Made by a program: the position numbers and the translations under genes. From assembly GCF_900497595.1 (NCBI RefSeq), contig NZ_UFQO01000001.1, positions 248,001 through 312,000 of the forward strand: 64,000 nucleotides of DNA, written 5' to 3'. The notes under the pieces were generated by a model. That model saw nothing but the letters and a program-made list of their open reading frames with translations. It made no database searches and had not been told where the DNA came from. Source of the DNA: Treponema pectinovorum. GTDB taxonomy: Bacteria; Spirochaetota; Spirochaetia; Treponematales; Treponemataceae. This document shows positions 1-8,667 of this stretch, in pieces; positions within the stretch are counted from its first letter, which is position 1, and every line of letters begins with the position of its first letter.

Positions 1-9
1 TATTATTTA

Positions 10-1305
10 TCAATTAAACCACTTCAACGGTACAGTTATCAATTCTGGAATAAAAATCAATGCCGCAACGAGTAAACATTGTAAGATATAATACGGTATG
101 ACTTTTGGTAGCAGTTTATCCATTTTAACATTTCCTGTAGCACAGGCGACGTTCAATACCGGTCCAACTGGAGGAGATGTTAAGCCCAAAACGTTTGCAA
201 GCGTAAATACTACACCAAAGTATATTAGGTCGATATTTGCTGCTTTTAGCAATGGAAGCATAATCGGTGTCATAATAAGGATAGTAGGTGTAACGTCTAC
301 ACAGGTACCCATTAAGATGATGATTATCTGTAACACGAAGTTAAGCAACATTGGATGCTCTATCAGTGGAGTCAACGATTGGGTTATAAGCTGCGGAATG
401 CGCGAGATTGTAAGTATGTAAGCCGCATACTGTGCACTTGCAGCCAAAAACATAACTACGGCAGACATTTTTGCAGCAGAGATAAAGGACTGGAATATAT
501 CTTTTGGTTTTAATTCCCTATAGATAAAGATTCCTGTGATAAGGGTATAAACTACAGCGACAACTCCAGCTTCTGTTGCAGTGAAGATACCACCTCGTAA
601 GCCAAACAATATGATTAGAGGAAGAATTAAAGCAGGTAAACCTTCCAAAAAACTAAAAAGGATTTCTTTCGGAGTCAATTTTGGAGCATGAGAAGTTATG
701 CCGTCTGAGCGAACAACGAAGAACCATACAACGCACATAATCACTGTAAGATATACAGCAGGTGCGATTCCACCCATAAAAAGACCTTTTACAGAAACAC
801 CAGCGGTAACACCGTAGATAATCATAGGTACAGAAGGAGGCATGATTGGAGCAACAAGGTTTGCACTAGCAAGAAGACCAGCAGAGGTTTCTTTTCCGTA
901 TCCAGATTTTACCATCATTGGAATAAGGATTGCCCCTAAAGCAGCTGTACTTGCAACGGCAGAACCTACAAGACTTGCAAACATAAGGCAAGCAAAAATT
1001 GTTACATAACCCAAACCGCCACGGAATCTTCCTACAAAGATGTTACAGAAGTTGATTATGCGTTTTGTAAGACCGCCTCGGTTCATCAATTCTCCAACAA
1101 GAATAAAGAACGGAAGTGCCATCATAGAAACGGAGTCTGTTCCACGCATAACTTGTGCTGCTACAGTCTGTGCGTTTGTAGCAGGACCTCCGATTGCAAT
1201 CGCTGTGGCTGCTCCACTCAACAAGAGAGAATAGGTGATAGGCATACCTATCATAATTGTTATAACTAGAGAGGCAAGAAAAACTATTGTATAAATCGTA
1301 ATCAT
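10..1305 (-). CDS. dctM: TRAP transporter large permease (DctM)
   Basis: The 431-residue product is a multi-spanning membrane protein with the length and hydrophobic pattern of the DctM family. It has a dozen or so strongly hydrophobic segments, an early G-M-P-I-T stretch near residue 20, and proline/glycine-rich half-helices such as the PIMPPS stretch around residue 155. In TRAP systems this subunit forms the ion-coupled channel through the inner membrane. It is the last gene of a P-Q-M operon, starting 10 bases after dctQ ends. The substrate is not readable from this subunit; the neighbouring dehydrogenases suggest a sugar acid or polyol (inference). Confidence 0.95.
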   Translation of the reverse strand: MITIYTIVFLASLVITIMIGMPITYSLLLSGAATAIAIGGPATNAQTVAAQVMRGTDSVSMMALPFFILVGELMNRGGLTKRIINFCNIFVGRFRGGLGYVTIFACLMFASLVGSAVASTAALGAILIPMMVKSGYGKETSAGLLASANLVAPIMPPSVPMIIYGVTAGVSVKGLFMGGIAPAVYLTVIMCVVWFFVVRSDGITSHAPKLTPKEILFSFLEGLPALILPLIILFGLRGGIFTATEAGVVAVVYTLITGIFIYRELKPKDIFQSFISAAKMSAVVMFLAASAQYAAYILTISRIPQLITQSLTPLIEHPMLLNFVLQIIIILMGTCVDVTPTILIMTPIMLPLLKAANIDLIYFGVVFTLANVLGLTSPPVGPVLNVACATGNVKMDKLLPKVIPYYILQCLLVAALIFIPELITVPLKWFN

Positions 1306-1315
1306 TCACATTCTC

Positions 1316-1840
1316 CTATTCTGCGCTGGCCAAAGGGTCGTCTTCTTTTGTTGCAGTAATCAATCCCGAAACAGGTGCTTTTAAGAATATGAGTCGTACT
1401 ATATTGATTACTGAAATTATTATTATTGAAATGCCAAGAAATAAACCAGATAAATAAACGCCCCAGATTGGAAATTGAGTCGCTACCCATTTATCGTGCA
1501 GGTTTTGAATCATTAGACCATAGCTTCCAAATGTCATAAGATACATAAGGTAGATAATTATAAGTTGAATCAAAATATACACCAGTTTTTGTGTGATGCC
1601 AGGAAGTTTTATAAGTATGGAATCGATAAGAAGGTGTTTGTTATCTTTTGCGGCTTCAATAGAACCTAAATATACAAGGTATATAAAACACAAACGTGCA
1701 ACTTCTTCCGACCATGCAAACCCTTTGTTGAATAAATATCGCAATACGACATTTGCAAACACCAAAGTAATCATAACCGCAAGAAAAATTGCGATTACGG
1801 CTTCAATACCTTTAAAAAGGCCATTAATAATTTTATTCAA
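1316..1840 (-). CDS. dctQ: TRAP transporter small permease (DctQ)
   Basis: The 174-residue protein has four predicted membrane helices, the usual DctQ layout. A conserved-type segment near residues 42-60 reads FAWSEEVARLCFIYLVYLG, where the W-x-E-E-x-x-R pattern is typical of the family. The start is a TTG at 1840, supported by a GAGGA ribosome-binding site nine bases upstream. It sits between dctP and dctM and pairs with DctM in the membrane. A 135-base gap holding a strong hairpin separates it from dctP, which may let the binding protein be made in excess. Confidence 0.93.
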   Translation of the reverse strand: MNKIINGLFKGIEAVIAIFLAVMITLVFANVVLRYLFNKGFAWSEEVARLCFIYLVYLGSIEAAKDNKHLLIDSILIKLPGITQKLVYILIQLIIIYLMYLMTFGSYGLMIQNLHDKWVATQFPIWGVYLSGLFLGISIIIISVINIVRLIFLKAPVSGLITATKEDDPLASAE

Positions 1841-1898
1841 TTGCTAAATCCTCGCTTTTATATTATGAAATCGCCTTAAAATGCCTGAATATTGATAA

Positions 1899-1938
1899 GC
1901 TGATATTACGCTTCTATAAGAAGATTCGTAATATCAGC
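1899..1938 (-). promoter_or_regulatory. Perfect 12-bp intercistronic hairpin between dctP and dctQ
   Basis: GCTGATATTACG at 1899-1910 is the exact reverse complement of 1927-1938. The 16-base loop contains a second small hairpin (CTTCT-ATA-AGAAG). No T-run follows on the minus strand, so it is unlikely to be a simple terminator. Hairpins in this place are known to protect the 3' end of the binding-protein message or to lower read-through into the permease genes; that role here is inference. Confidence 0.75.
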
Positions 1939-1975
1939 AAGATAAACTCAAGCGTGTTTAAGCGGTATCATGCTA

Positions 1976-2974
1976 TCAATAAGCCTTGATTTTTTCAGTA
2001 AGAGCTTTTGCCCAGCTCTGTTCCTTTAAGAGCTTGTCTGTTAATGGTTTTATTTTTTCCTGAATCAAAGCCTGATCCTGAGCAGTGCATGGAGTTATAG
2101 TGAGTCCTTTTGCTTTAAGGCTTGCACGATCTGAATCAACGCTTTTAATGTACTCTGTCCAAGCCCATTGTGTTGTAGCCTTTGCAGCATCAGAAACGAT
2201 TTTTTGCTGTTCTTTTGTGAGTTTGTCAAAACAACCCGCACTGATAATGATTTCGAGAGTAGCGATGATGTGGTTTGTTTCGTAGATGTATTTTTGTACT
2301 TGGTCAAAACTCTGGCTTATTACGGTAACCATACCGTTGTCCTGTCCGTCTACAACGCCAGATTCAAGAGCTGAGAAGAGGTCTCCCAAAGGAATAACCT
2401 GAGCACTTGCTCCTAAATTCTGTGCGATGCCTACGTGAATAGGGTTTGAAGGCATTCTGAATTTCTGTCCTACGAAATCCGCTACAGAAGTAAGTTTTTT
2501 ATTGCTTGTAAATGTTCTTGCGCTGTTTGGTCCCCATGCGAGCATATAAACTGTTGGGAATTTTTCATGGAACTGCTTATTCAAATCGGTAGCAATATCT
2601 CCAGTCCAAACTTTTTTTGCATGATTCAAATCTTTATACAAGAAAGGCCAGTCAGAAATCATACTTACAGGCCATTCCTGATTGAATGGAGTTCCTACGA
2701 TAGCCATTTCGATAGTACCGTTGCGTACTCCGTTCCAAAGGTCGCCTTCGTTTCCGAGTGTTCCGTCCGAATAAACATCAACCTTTACGGAACCATTGGT
2801 TTTTGATTCAACTTCAGCTTTAAAAACTTGTTGAATAGCTCTACCCATTGGGTGAGATGATCCCCAGTTTTCTCCAACCTTGATTGTAACTGAATTAGCT
2901 GCCTTTTTTCCGCATCCAATTGTAGTTATTGCCAGCACACAAGCAGTGGCAATTAACAAAAGTGATTTTTTCAT
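1976..2974 (-). CDS. dctP: TRAP transporter substrate-binding lipoprotein (DctP)
   Basis: The 332-residue protein begins with a lipoprotein signal: a lysine pair, a hydrophobic stretch and a TTIGC lipobox with Cys21, so the mature protein should be membrane-anchored in the periplasm. The DctP fold is recognisable from G-x-x-W-G-S-S-H-P near residue 35, a GTLGNEGDLWNGVRNG stretch around residue 70, and an ESGVVDGQDNG segment near residue 208, which matches the family's E-x-G-x-V-D-G-x-E/D-x motif. The ATG is preceded by AGGAGG. It is the first gene of the TRAP operon and is divergent from the dehydrogenases. The ligand is unknown; a carboxylate is expected for DctP proteins. Confidence 0.95.
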   Translation of the reverse strand: MKKSLLLIATACVLAITTIGCGKKAANSVTIKVGENWGSSHPMGRAIQQVFKAEVESKTNGSVKVDVYSDGTLGNEGDLWNGVRNGTIEMAIVGTPFNQEWPVSMISDWPFLYKDLNHAKKVWTGDIATDLNKQFHEKFPTVYMLAWGPNSARTFTSNKKLTSVADFVGQKFRMPSNPIHVGIAQNLGASAQVIPLGDLFSALESGVVDGQDNGMVTVISQSFDQVQKYIYETNHIIATLEIIISAGCFDKLTKEQQKIVSDAAKATTQWAWTEYIKSVDSDRASLKAKGLTITPCTAQDQALIQEKIKPLTDKLLKEQSWAKALTEKIKAY

Positions 2975-3028
2975 ACATTCCTCCTAGTAAAATTATGAAA
3001 AAAAATATTTAGTTAGACAAAATCAAAC

Positions 3029-3054
3029 TAACATATTAGTATATTAGTATGTTA
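3029..3054. promoter_or_regulatory. Palindromic operator candidate between the TRAP operon and the dehydrogenases
   Basis: The 26-base segment starting TAACATATTAG is an imperfect palindrome with 22 of 26 positions symmetric. It contains two direct copies of ATATTAGT (3033-3040 and 3041-3048). A wider pair, GTTAG at 3012-3016 and CTAAC at 3028-3032, flanks it. The position in the 200-base divergent gap suits a repressor controlling both sides. No regulator gene is adjacent, so the protein that binds it is unknown. Confidence 0.5.
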
Positions 3055-3174
3055 TCATACTTTGTTTTGGTGTCAATGTTTTTATATTTAAAATAAAAAA
3101 AAAGACGCACAAAACAGTTCAATTATCTATACAAAAGGTGATTACACGGATTCCAGTCAATCAAAGGAGGCATT

Positions 3175-4194
3175 ATGATTGCTGTTCAAATTTTCAAACC
3201 TAACGATTTGCGAATCATCGATATTGAAAAACCTACTATCGATGATAAAAACAATGTTCTTGTAAAAATGACTGCGGCGGGGCTATGTGGCTCGGATGTT
3301 GGCATTTACCACGGAACAAACGCTGCGGCAACTTATCCGCGCGTAATTGGACACGAAATGGTTGGAGTAGTTACCGAAACAGGTAAAGACGTAAAAAAAC
3401 TAAAAATAGGCGACAGAGTAATCATAAATCAGGTTACCAGTTGCGGACACTGCTATCCATGTAAGCACGGTAGAGGCAATGTTTGCGATAATTTAAGAGT
3501 AAGAGGCGTGCACATAGATGGTGGATACAAGGAATTCATCGCTGTTCCAGAATCCGACTGTTATTTGCTTCCAGACTCTCTAAAAGATGTTGACGCAGTT
3601 ATGATTGAACCAACAACAATCGCAATTCAAGCGTGCTCTCGCGCACAAATTGAAAAAGACGACACTCTTTTGATATTTGGTGCTGGTGCGTTAGGAACTT
3701 CAATATTGAAAGTTGCTCGACTTTTTTGCGATAACATAATCATAACCGATGTAATTCAGGAAAAACTTGAAGAAGCAAAGGCTATGGGCGCAAAGTATAT
3801 AATTAACGGAAAAACAGAAAATTTAATTGAAAAAGTAAAAGAATACACAGATGGACGAGGTGTAACTTTATCTATTGACGCTGCTTGTATTTCTTCTTCC
3901 CTTATGAGTCTTTTACAGGCTACCGGCAATGCTGGCCGCGTAATTACGATGGGATTTTCAACTTCTCCTATTGAAATAAATCAATTCCTTATAACATCAA
4001 AAGAACTCGATATCCGTGGTTCTCGTCTGCAAAACAAGATGTTCCAAAAAGCGATTGACCTTATAAACGAAGGTAAACTCGATTTAAATGGAAGTTGTTC
4101 TCATACATACAACATAAAAGATATCCAAAAGGCACTTGATTTTAATGATACAAGAGATCCTTCTATAAGGAAGATTGTGTTCACTTTTGATTAA
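3175..4194 (+). CDS. Zinc-dependent medium-chain dehydrogenase, first of a tandem pair
   Basis: The 339-residue protein is a zinc-binding MDR alcohol dehydrogenase. Catalytic zinc ligands Cys38 (GLCGSD) and the His60-Glu61 pair (VIGHE) are present, as is the structural zinc cysteine cluster starting near residue 91 (C-x2-C-x2-C-x7-C). The nucleotide-binding glycine motif is GAGALG near residue 169. It belongs to the branch with the RspB/L-galactonate and L-gulonate 5-dehydrogenases (the GTN...TYPR-IGHE pattern), so oxidation of a sugar acid or polyol to a keto form is likely but not proven. A strong AAAGGAGG site precedes the ATG. The next gene is a paralogue 20 bases downstream. Confidence 0.88.
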   Translation: MIAVQIFKPNDLRIIDIEKPTIDDKNNVLVKMTAAGLCGSDVGIYHGTNAAATYPRVIGHEMVGVVTETGKDVKKLKIGDRVIINQVTSCGHCYPCKHGRGNVCDNLRVRGVHIDGGYKEFIAVPESDCYLLPDSLKDVDAVMIEPTTIAIQACSRAQIEKDDTLLIFGAGALGTSILKVARLFCDNIIITDVIQEKLEEAKAMGAKYIINGKTENLIEKVKEYTDGRGVTLSIDAACISSSLMSLLQATGNAGRVITMGFSTSPIEINQFLITSKELDIRGSRLQNKMFQKAIDLINEGKLDLNGSCSHTYNIKDIQKALDFNDTRDPSIRKIVFTFD

Positions 4195-4214
4195 AAATAA
4201 AAGAGGAGTTTAAC

Positions 4215-5234
4215 ATGAAAGCTGTAAAAATTATAAAACCAAAAGATGTAGTCGTTGAAGATGTAAAAATGCCTGTTCCAAAAGAAAACGAAGCACTTAT
4301 AAAAGTTAAGGCTGCAGGAATTTGTGGCTCTGACATAGGTGCGTTTCGCGGAACAAATGGCTTGGTAACTTATCCTCGCATAATCGGTCACGAAATTGCA
4401 GGAGAAGTAGTTTCTATTCCAAAATCAAATCCTAAAAACATAAAAGTTGGAGACAGAGTCATAGTAGACCCTTATCTGTACTGCGGACATTGTTATCCTT
4501 GTAGCATAAAAAGAACAAACTGTTGCGAAAGCCTAAAAGTTCTTGGCGTTCATGTGGACGGCGGAATGGCCGAATATTTTTGCCATCCAGCAGACATGCT
4601 TATAAAAATGCCAGATGAGATGACTTGGGTACAAGCGGCTCTTGCAGAACCACTTACAATTTCAACTCATGGCATTCACCGCGGCAAGCTCAAAGCAGGC
4701 GAATATTGCGCTATCATCGGTGCAGGTCCTATAGGATTGGCAGCTGGAATGGTTGCACAAGATTACGGAGCTCATGCTATTTTGTTGGATCTTGTTCAGG
4801 AAAGATTGGATTTTGCTCGTTCTCTCGGCATTGAACACACTATAAACATAAGCAAAGAAGACCCTGTAAAACTCATCCACGAAATAACAAACGGCGTTAT
4901 GGCTCAGCAGGTTATGGAATGCAGTGGTGCAAACGTAGCCATAAGAAATACGCTCGACTATGTTTCTTATGCTGGAAGAATCACTTTGACGGGGTGGCCT
5001 AAAACAGAAACCTCTTTACCAACGGATAGAATTACAAAAAAAGAACTCGATATAAGAGGCGCAAGAACAAGTGCAGGAGAATTTGAAGAAGCCGTAGAAT
5101 TGATTTGTTCGAAAAAAGTTGACATGCTCAAACTTTTAACAAAAACAGTTCCTATTGAACAGGCTGCGGATGTAATTAGAGATATAGAAAGCAATCCTCA
5201 AAATTACATGAAAGTAGTCGTAACTATGGAATAA
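4215..5234 (+). CDS. Zinc-dependent medium-chain dehydrogenase, second of a tandem pair
   Basis: This is also 339 residues and clearly paralogous to the preceding gene. It keeps the catalytic ligands Cys37 and His59-Glu60, the four structural-zinc cysteines in its Y-C-G-H-C-Y-P-C region, and a GAGPIGLAAG Rossmann motif. The two copies differ through much of the substrate domain, so they probably act on different substrates or successive steps rather than being redundant. A GAGGAG site lies just before the ATG. With the divergent TRAP importer they form a likely uptake-and-oxidation module. No kinase, aldolase or dehydratase for later steps is in the window. Confidence 0.88.
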   Translation: MKAVKIIKPKDVVVEDVKMPVPKENEALIKVKAAGICGSDIGAFRGTNGLVTYPRIIGHEIAGEVVSIPKSNPKNIKVGDRVIVDPYLYCGHCYPCSIKRTNCCESLKVLGVHVDGGMAEYFCHPADMLIKMPDEMTWVQAALAEPLTISTHGIHRGKLKAGEYCAIIGAGPIGLAAGMVAQDYGAHAILLDLVQERLDFARSLGIEHTINISKEDPVKLIHEITNGVMAQQVMECSGANVAIRNTLDYVSYAGRITLTGWPKTETSLPTDRITKKELDIRGARTSAGEFEEAVELICSKKVDMLKLLTKTVPIEQAADVIRDIESNPQNYMKVVVTME

Positions 5235-5246
5235 AATTTCAGCACA

Positions 5247-5297
5247 AAATTCAACAGTCAGCAAAAATATCAAATCTTTTTAGGCTGTTGAATTTTT
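5247..5297 (+). terminator. Terminator-like hairpin after the dehydrogenase operon
   Basis: AAATTCAACAG at 5247-5257 pairs perfectly with CTGTTGAATTT at 5285-5295, followed by a short T-run. The 27-base loop is long for an intrinsic terminator, but the site lies directly after the stop codon of the second dehydrogenase. Confidence 0.6.
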
Positions 5298-5324
5298 CAA
5301 TCTTTTTAGAAAGAGTTTATCTTT

Positions 5325-5361
5325 AAGCATCCTTGCAGTTTTTTGTAGGGATGCTTTTTTT
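5325..5361 (+). terminator. Second Rho-independent terminator
   Basis: AAGCATCC at 5325-5332 pairs with GGATGCTT at 5349-5356 and runs into seven T residues. It isolates the dehydrogenase operon from the radical SAM gene. It also shows that the in-frame ATGs upstream of 5432 lie inside a terminator and are not real starts. Confidence 0.8.
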
Positions 5362-5431
5362 GTCTATTCATAAAGAATCGTATTACCAGTGTCAATTAAG
5401 AAATATTTACTCTATAATCGTTAATCGACTT

Positions 5432-8140
5432 ATGAAAAATCTTATAAATCCTATCAAAGTATTCGGGGCAAAACTCATCGGCGTACAAAATCCTGCAACC
5501 TATCTTGGAGGCGAAATTGGAGAAATTGTAAAAAATCACACAGAAAACGACGACCTTTTTAATTTTGCAATGGCTTTCCCAGATACCTATGCGATAGGAA
5601 TGAGCAATCAAGCGATAAAAATAATATATCAAGGTTTAAACAAAAAGAAAAATATAAGGTGCGAAAGGGTCTTTTGCCCAGAAAAAGATTTTGAGCAACT
5701 GTTAAAAGAAACTTCAACTCCGCTGTATACGCTTGAAACCGGGATTCCTTTAAAAGATCTAGACATGATAGGCTTTTCAATCGGATATGAACTTGGAATA
5801 ATAGGTGCACTTCAAATTTTAGATTGCGGAAAACTCCCGCTTTTAAAAAAGCAGAGGGGAGAAGAACATCCTATAGTCATTGCAGGTGGCGTTGGCGCTA
5901 CAAATCCTGCTCCGTTCAGCATTTTTTTTGATGCAATTTTTATTGGAGAAGCCGAAGGTGGAATGTTTGAATTGATAGAGAGCCTGGCCGAGATGAAAAA
6001 AAGTGGTGCGACAAAAGAGCAAATGCTCAAAGAATTTGCTAAAAGTCCGAATGTCTGGACAGAAGGAATGAGTGTAGAAACTTATGGTCATTCAATCGCT
6101 CGTAGAGCGGTTTATGAAAATTTTGCCGAAGACGAGCCTCTAAAATCATATTTTCCACTTCCTAACATAAAAACTGTTCAAGACCACGGCGTTGTCGAAA
6201 TAATGAGAGGCTGTCCCAATGGCTGTAGGTTTTGCCATGCAGGTATCTATTACAGACCGCAGAGAGCGCGCTCCAAAAAGATGATTTTTGATTATGTAGA
6301 AGAGCTTGTAACCAAGGCAGGATATAAAGAGATAAGCCTCACGAGTCTTTCGAGTGCAGATTATCCAGATATTGCAGGGCTTTTAAAAGAATTGAATGAA
6401 AAATATCGTTCAAGAAATATCTCTTTTCAGCTTCCATCTTTAAAAGTCAACAGCTTTACTTTTCCGATTTTAGATGAATTAAACGAAGTTAGAAAATCAG
6501 GCTTGACCTTTGCGGTAGAAACTCCAGATGAAACTTGGCAGTTGTGTTTGAACAAAGAAGTTTACGCTCAGCATCTTGAAAAACTCATAAATGAAGCAAA
6601 ATCTCACGGATGGAACAAGGCGAAATTCTATTTTATGGTAGGGTTGCCATTTTTCGAAACTCAAGAAAAAACTGAAGAAAAAGTTATCGTAGATTTTATG
6701 CTTGAATTACAGGAAAAAACCAAAATTCAATGTCATGTAAATGTCGGAACCTTTATTCCAAAACCTCACACGCCTTATCAATGGGCTCGCCAAATAAGCC
6801 CAGAAGAAAGTGAAAAAAAACTTCGCTATATAAGAGAAAATCTCCCTAAAGGAAAGTTTAAAGTTGGAACTCACGATGTTTCCACAAGTTATATAGAAGC
6901 ACTTTGCAGTCGTGGTGATAAGAGAGCAGGGAAAATAATATACGAAGCGTATAAAAAAGGAATTCGCCTGGATGCCTGGGAAGAAAATTTGAGAAAAGAT
7001 TTGCCATTGTGGGAAGAAACTTTTGCAGAAGCAGATTACGATGTTAAAAAAGAAATTTTAAGGGAAAAAGATAAAGCAGAAACTCTGCCGTGGGATGATG
7101 TAAGTCTTGGCCCCCCTAAAAGTTTTTATTTAAAAGAATGGGAAAAGCACGAAAAAAAGATTTTAACTCCTATCTGTAAGCCTAATTGTGAACATCGCTG
7201 TGGAGTTTGCAATTCAAAAGTCGCTGTCAATACTGATAAATTTCAAGAAGATGTAGATAAAAGTATACAAAAAAGTAAAAAATCTCTTGCTATAACTGAA
7301 GATTTTTTTGACAGAAGGCAAGAACATAATATCCCTGTTTTATATCGATGTATTTTTAAATTTACGAAAAAAGATGGCGGGCAGTTTATAAGCCATCTTT
7401 CTTTGATTGAGATGTTTAATAGAGCGATACAAAAATCTAATCTTCCTGTTGTATATACTGCAGGGTTTAATCCTTTGCCAAAAATTGAGTTCGCCTCAAC
7501 TCTGAGTCTTGGAATAGAATCTGAAGATGAAATAGCATCTGTTATAATGTATGAAAAAGTAGACGAATTAAAAGTTGTTTCTGCTTTAAATGCGGAACTT
7601 ATAAAGACAATCAGTATAGAAAAGATTTTTATTTTTCCTGTTACAAATCAGCGCAAGCGAGAAAGTTTAAGTGCAAGTCTTTGGGGAAGCCTTTACGAAT
7701 ATAAATTTTACGAAATCGCTTTGCTTGATGAGTTCCTAAAAACAAAAAACGCACAGGATTTTTTTAAAAGCGATTCTTTTTGTTCATTTAAAAGAGAAAA
7801 TAATATTCTAAAATGCACTCTTGTTTTTTCTAAAGACAGGGCTTTTAGAAATGCGATAGAAGATTTTTCAGGCAAGAAATTATATCAAGTTGCATCTATA
7901 AAAAAATTAAAAACATTTGCAAAACCTCAAATAACAGGTTGGACAAAAGAATTAAACGATGAATATTCTAAAAAAATAAAAAGAGAAGGTGTAAAAGTTG
8001 CTAACGAAATTTTTAAAGACAGAGTTTTAAAACCAGAACAAAATCTTCCAGACGAAAATTTTGTAGATTATTTTGAACTTTACAGACGGATAGCAGCAAT
8101 AAATTTAAAGTTAATAGAGCAGAGAAATTCCCAAGAATAA
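5432..8140 (+). CDS. Two-part radical SAM protein (TIGR03960 type fused to TIGR03936/DUF2344)
   Basis: The 902-residue protein has an N-terminal radical SAM module with the cluster motif C-P-N-G-C-R-F-C (about Cys261, Cys265, Cys268), preceded by a B12-binding-like region. A cysteine cluster C-x3-C-x3-C-x2-C follows near residue 583. From about residue 634 there is a DUF2344-type domain with the F-x-S-H-L and A-G-F-x-P-x-P-K signatures. In many bacteria these two families are separate adjacent genes; here they are one polypeptide. The function is unknown in the family; a role linked to RNA or translation is sometimes assumed from neighbours. The ATG at 5432 is chosen because conserved sequence starts there and the upstream extension overlaps a terminator. 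Confidence 0.88.
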   Translation: MKNLINPIKVFGAKLIGVQNPATYLGGEIGEIVKNHTENDDLFNFAMAFPDTYAIGMSNQAIKIIYQGLNKKKNIRCERVFCPEKDFEQLLKETSTPLYTLETGIPLKDLDMIGFSIGYELGIIGALQILDCGKLPLLKKQRGEEHPIVIAGGVGATNPAPFSIFFDAIFIGEAEGGMFELIESLAEMKKSGATKEQMLKEFAKSPNVWTEGMSVETYGHSIARRAVYENFAEDEPLKSYFPLPNIKTVQDHGVVEIMRGCPNGCRFCHAGIYYRPQRARSKKMIFDYVEELVTKAGYKEISLTSLSSADYPDIAGLLKELNEKYRSRNISFQLPSLKVNSFTFPILDELNEVRKSGLTFAVETPDETWQLCLNKEVYAQHLEKLINEAKSHGWNKAKFYFMVGLPFFETQEKTEEKVIVDFMLELQEKTKIQCHVNVGTFIPKPHTPYQWARQISPEESEKKLRYIRENLPKGKFKVGTHDVSTSYIEALCSRGDKRAGKIIYEAYKKGIRLDAWEENLRKDLPLWEETFAEADYDVKKEILREKDKAETLPWDDVSLGPPKSFYLKEWEKHEKKILTPICKPNCEHRCGVCNSKVAVNTDKFQEDVDKSIQKSKKSLAITEDFFDRRQEHNIPVLYRCIFKFTKKDGGQFISHLSLIEMFNRAIQKSNLPVVYTAGFNPLPKIEFASTLSLGIESEDEIASVIMYEKVDELKVVSALNAELIKTISIEKIFIFPVTNQRKRESLSASLWGSLYEYKFYEIALLDEFLKTKNAQDFFKSDSFCSFKRENNILKCTLVFSKDRAFRNAIEDFSGKKLYQVASIKKLKTFAKPQITGWTKELNDEYSKKIKREGVKVANEIFKDRVLKPEQNLPDENFVDYFELYRRIAAINLKLIEQRNSQE

Positions 8141-8153
8141 TTAAAATAAAACT

Positions 8154-8612
8154 CTAATTACAATCTAAACAGGCTTGCACGAGCCCTTTAAAAATTTCTC
8201 CTTTTTCATCGTAGGTTTTAAAAATTCCTGTGACGATTATTTCATCGTAAGGTTTTATTTTTTTGTTTTTAATATCATCTTTGTTTTTTAATTTAAAACC
8301 CAAGCCTTTTAAGCAACATCCAGCCTCATCTGGCACAACGCAGCCAAATATTACATCATCAACATCGCAAGAGGTTTCATCAAAAATATAAAAAAAACCT
8401 TTGATTCTAATCGTTTTGTTTTCATATTTTTCACAATTAAAATCCATATCCGAAAGAAAGGCTGCAATCATCGTTTTGTTGAGTTTAGAAAGATCAAAAT
8501 CGACTCTGGCAAAATCAGGATTTCTCAAATCATACGCAAAAACTAAAACTCCTATAAATAAAAAGAAGAGAAGGGATAATAGATGTCTTTTATATTCTTT
8601 AAAAAAAATCAT
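8154..8612 (-). CDS. Secreted Cys-Cys protein beside the zinc regulator
   Basis: The 152-residue protein has an N-terminal hydrophobic segment (residues 11-26) that acts as a signal or anchor, so the rest should lie outside the cytoplasm. The mature part has a KTIRIKGFF strand near residue 66, a paired cysteine at residues 99-100 in a GCCLKGLGF context, and closes with a Cys-x2-Cys pair. The strand order and Cys-Cys motif recall the small OB-fold-like DUF1980 proteins found with metal permeases; that resemblance is from memory and weak. It is divergent from the Fur/Zur gene with 55 bases between, so co-regulation by zinc is plausible. Confidence 0.6.
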   Translation of the reverse strand: MIFFKEYKRHLLSLLFFLFIGVLVFAYDLRNPDFARVDFDLSKLNKTMIAAFLSDMDFNCEKYENKTIRIKGFFYIFDETSCDVDDVIFGCVVPDEAGCCLKGLGFKLKNKDDIKNKKIKPYDEIIVTGIFKTYDEKGEIFKGLVQACLDCN

Positions 8613-8632
8613 AAAGCTAAAAATATTTTCTA

Positions 8633-8661
8633 TTGACAGTATAATCTTAAAATCATAAAAT
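8633..8661 (+). promoter_or_regulatory. Near-consensus sigma-70 promoter giving a possible leaderless mRNA
   Basis: TTGACA at 8633-8638 is followed after exactly 17 bases by TAAAAT at 8656-8661. The downstream ATG begins at 8668, which is where transcription would start, and no Shine-Dalgarno sequence precedes it. A divergent TATACT -10 candidate (8638-8643, minus strand) overlaps this promoter and would serve the 8154-8612 gene. Confidence 0.6.
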
Positions 8662-8667
8662 GCAACT

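Noticed and set aside
5333-5431. N-terminal extension of the radical SAM frame back to 5333
   Set aside because: It overlaps an obvious terminator hairpin and has no conserved sequence; the ATG at 5432 fits the family start.
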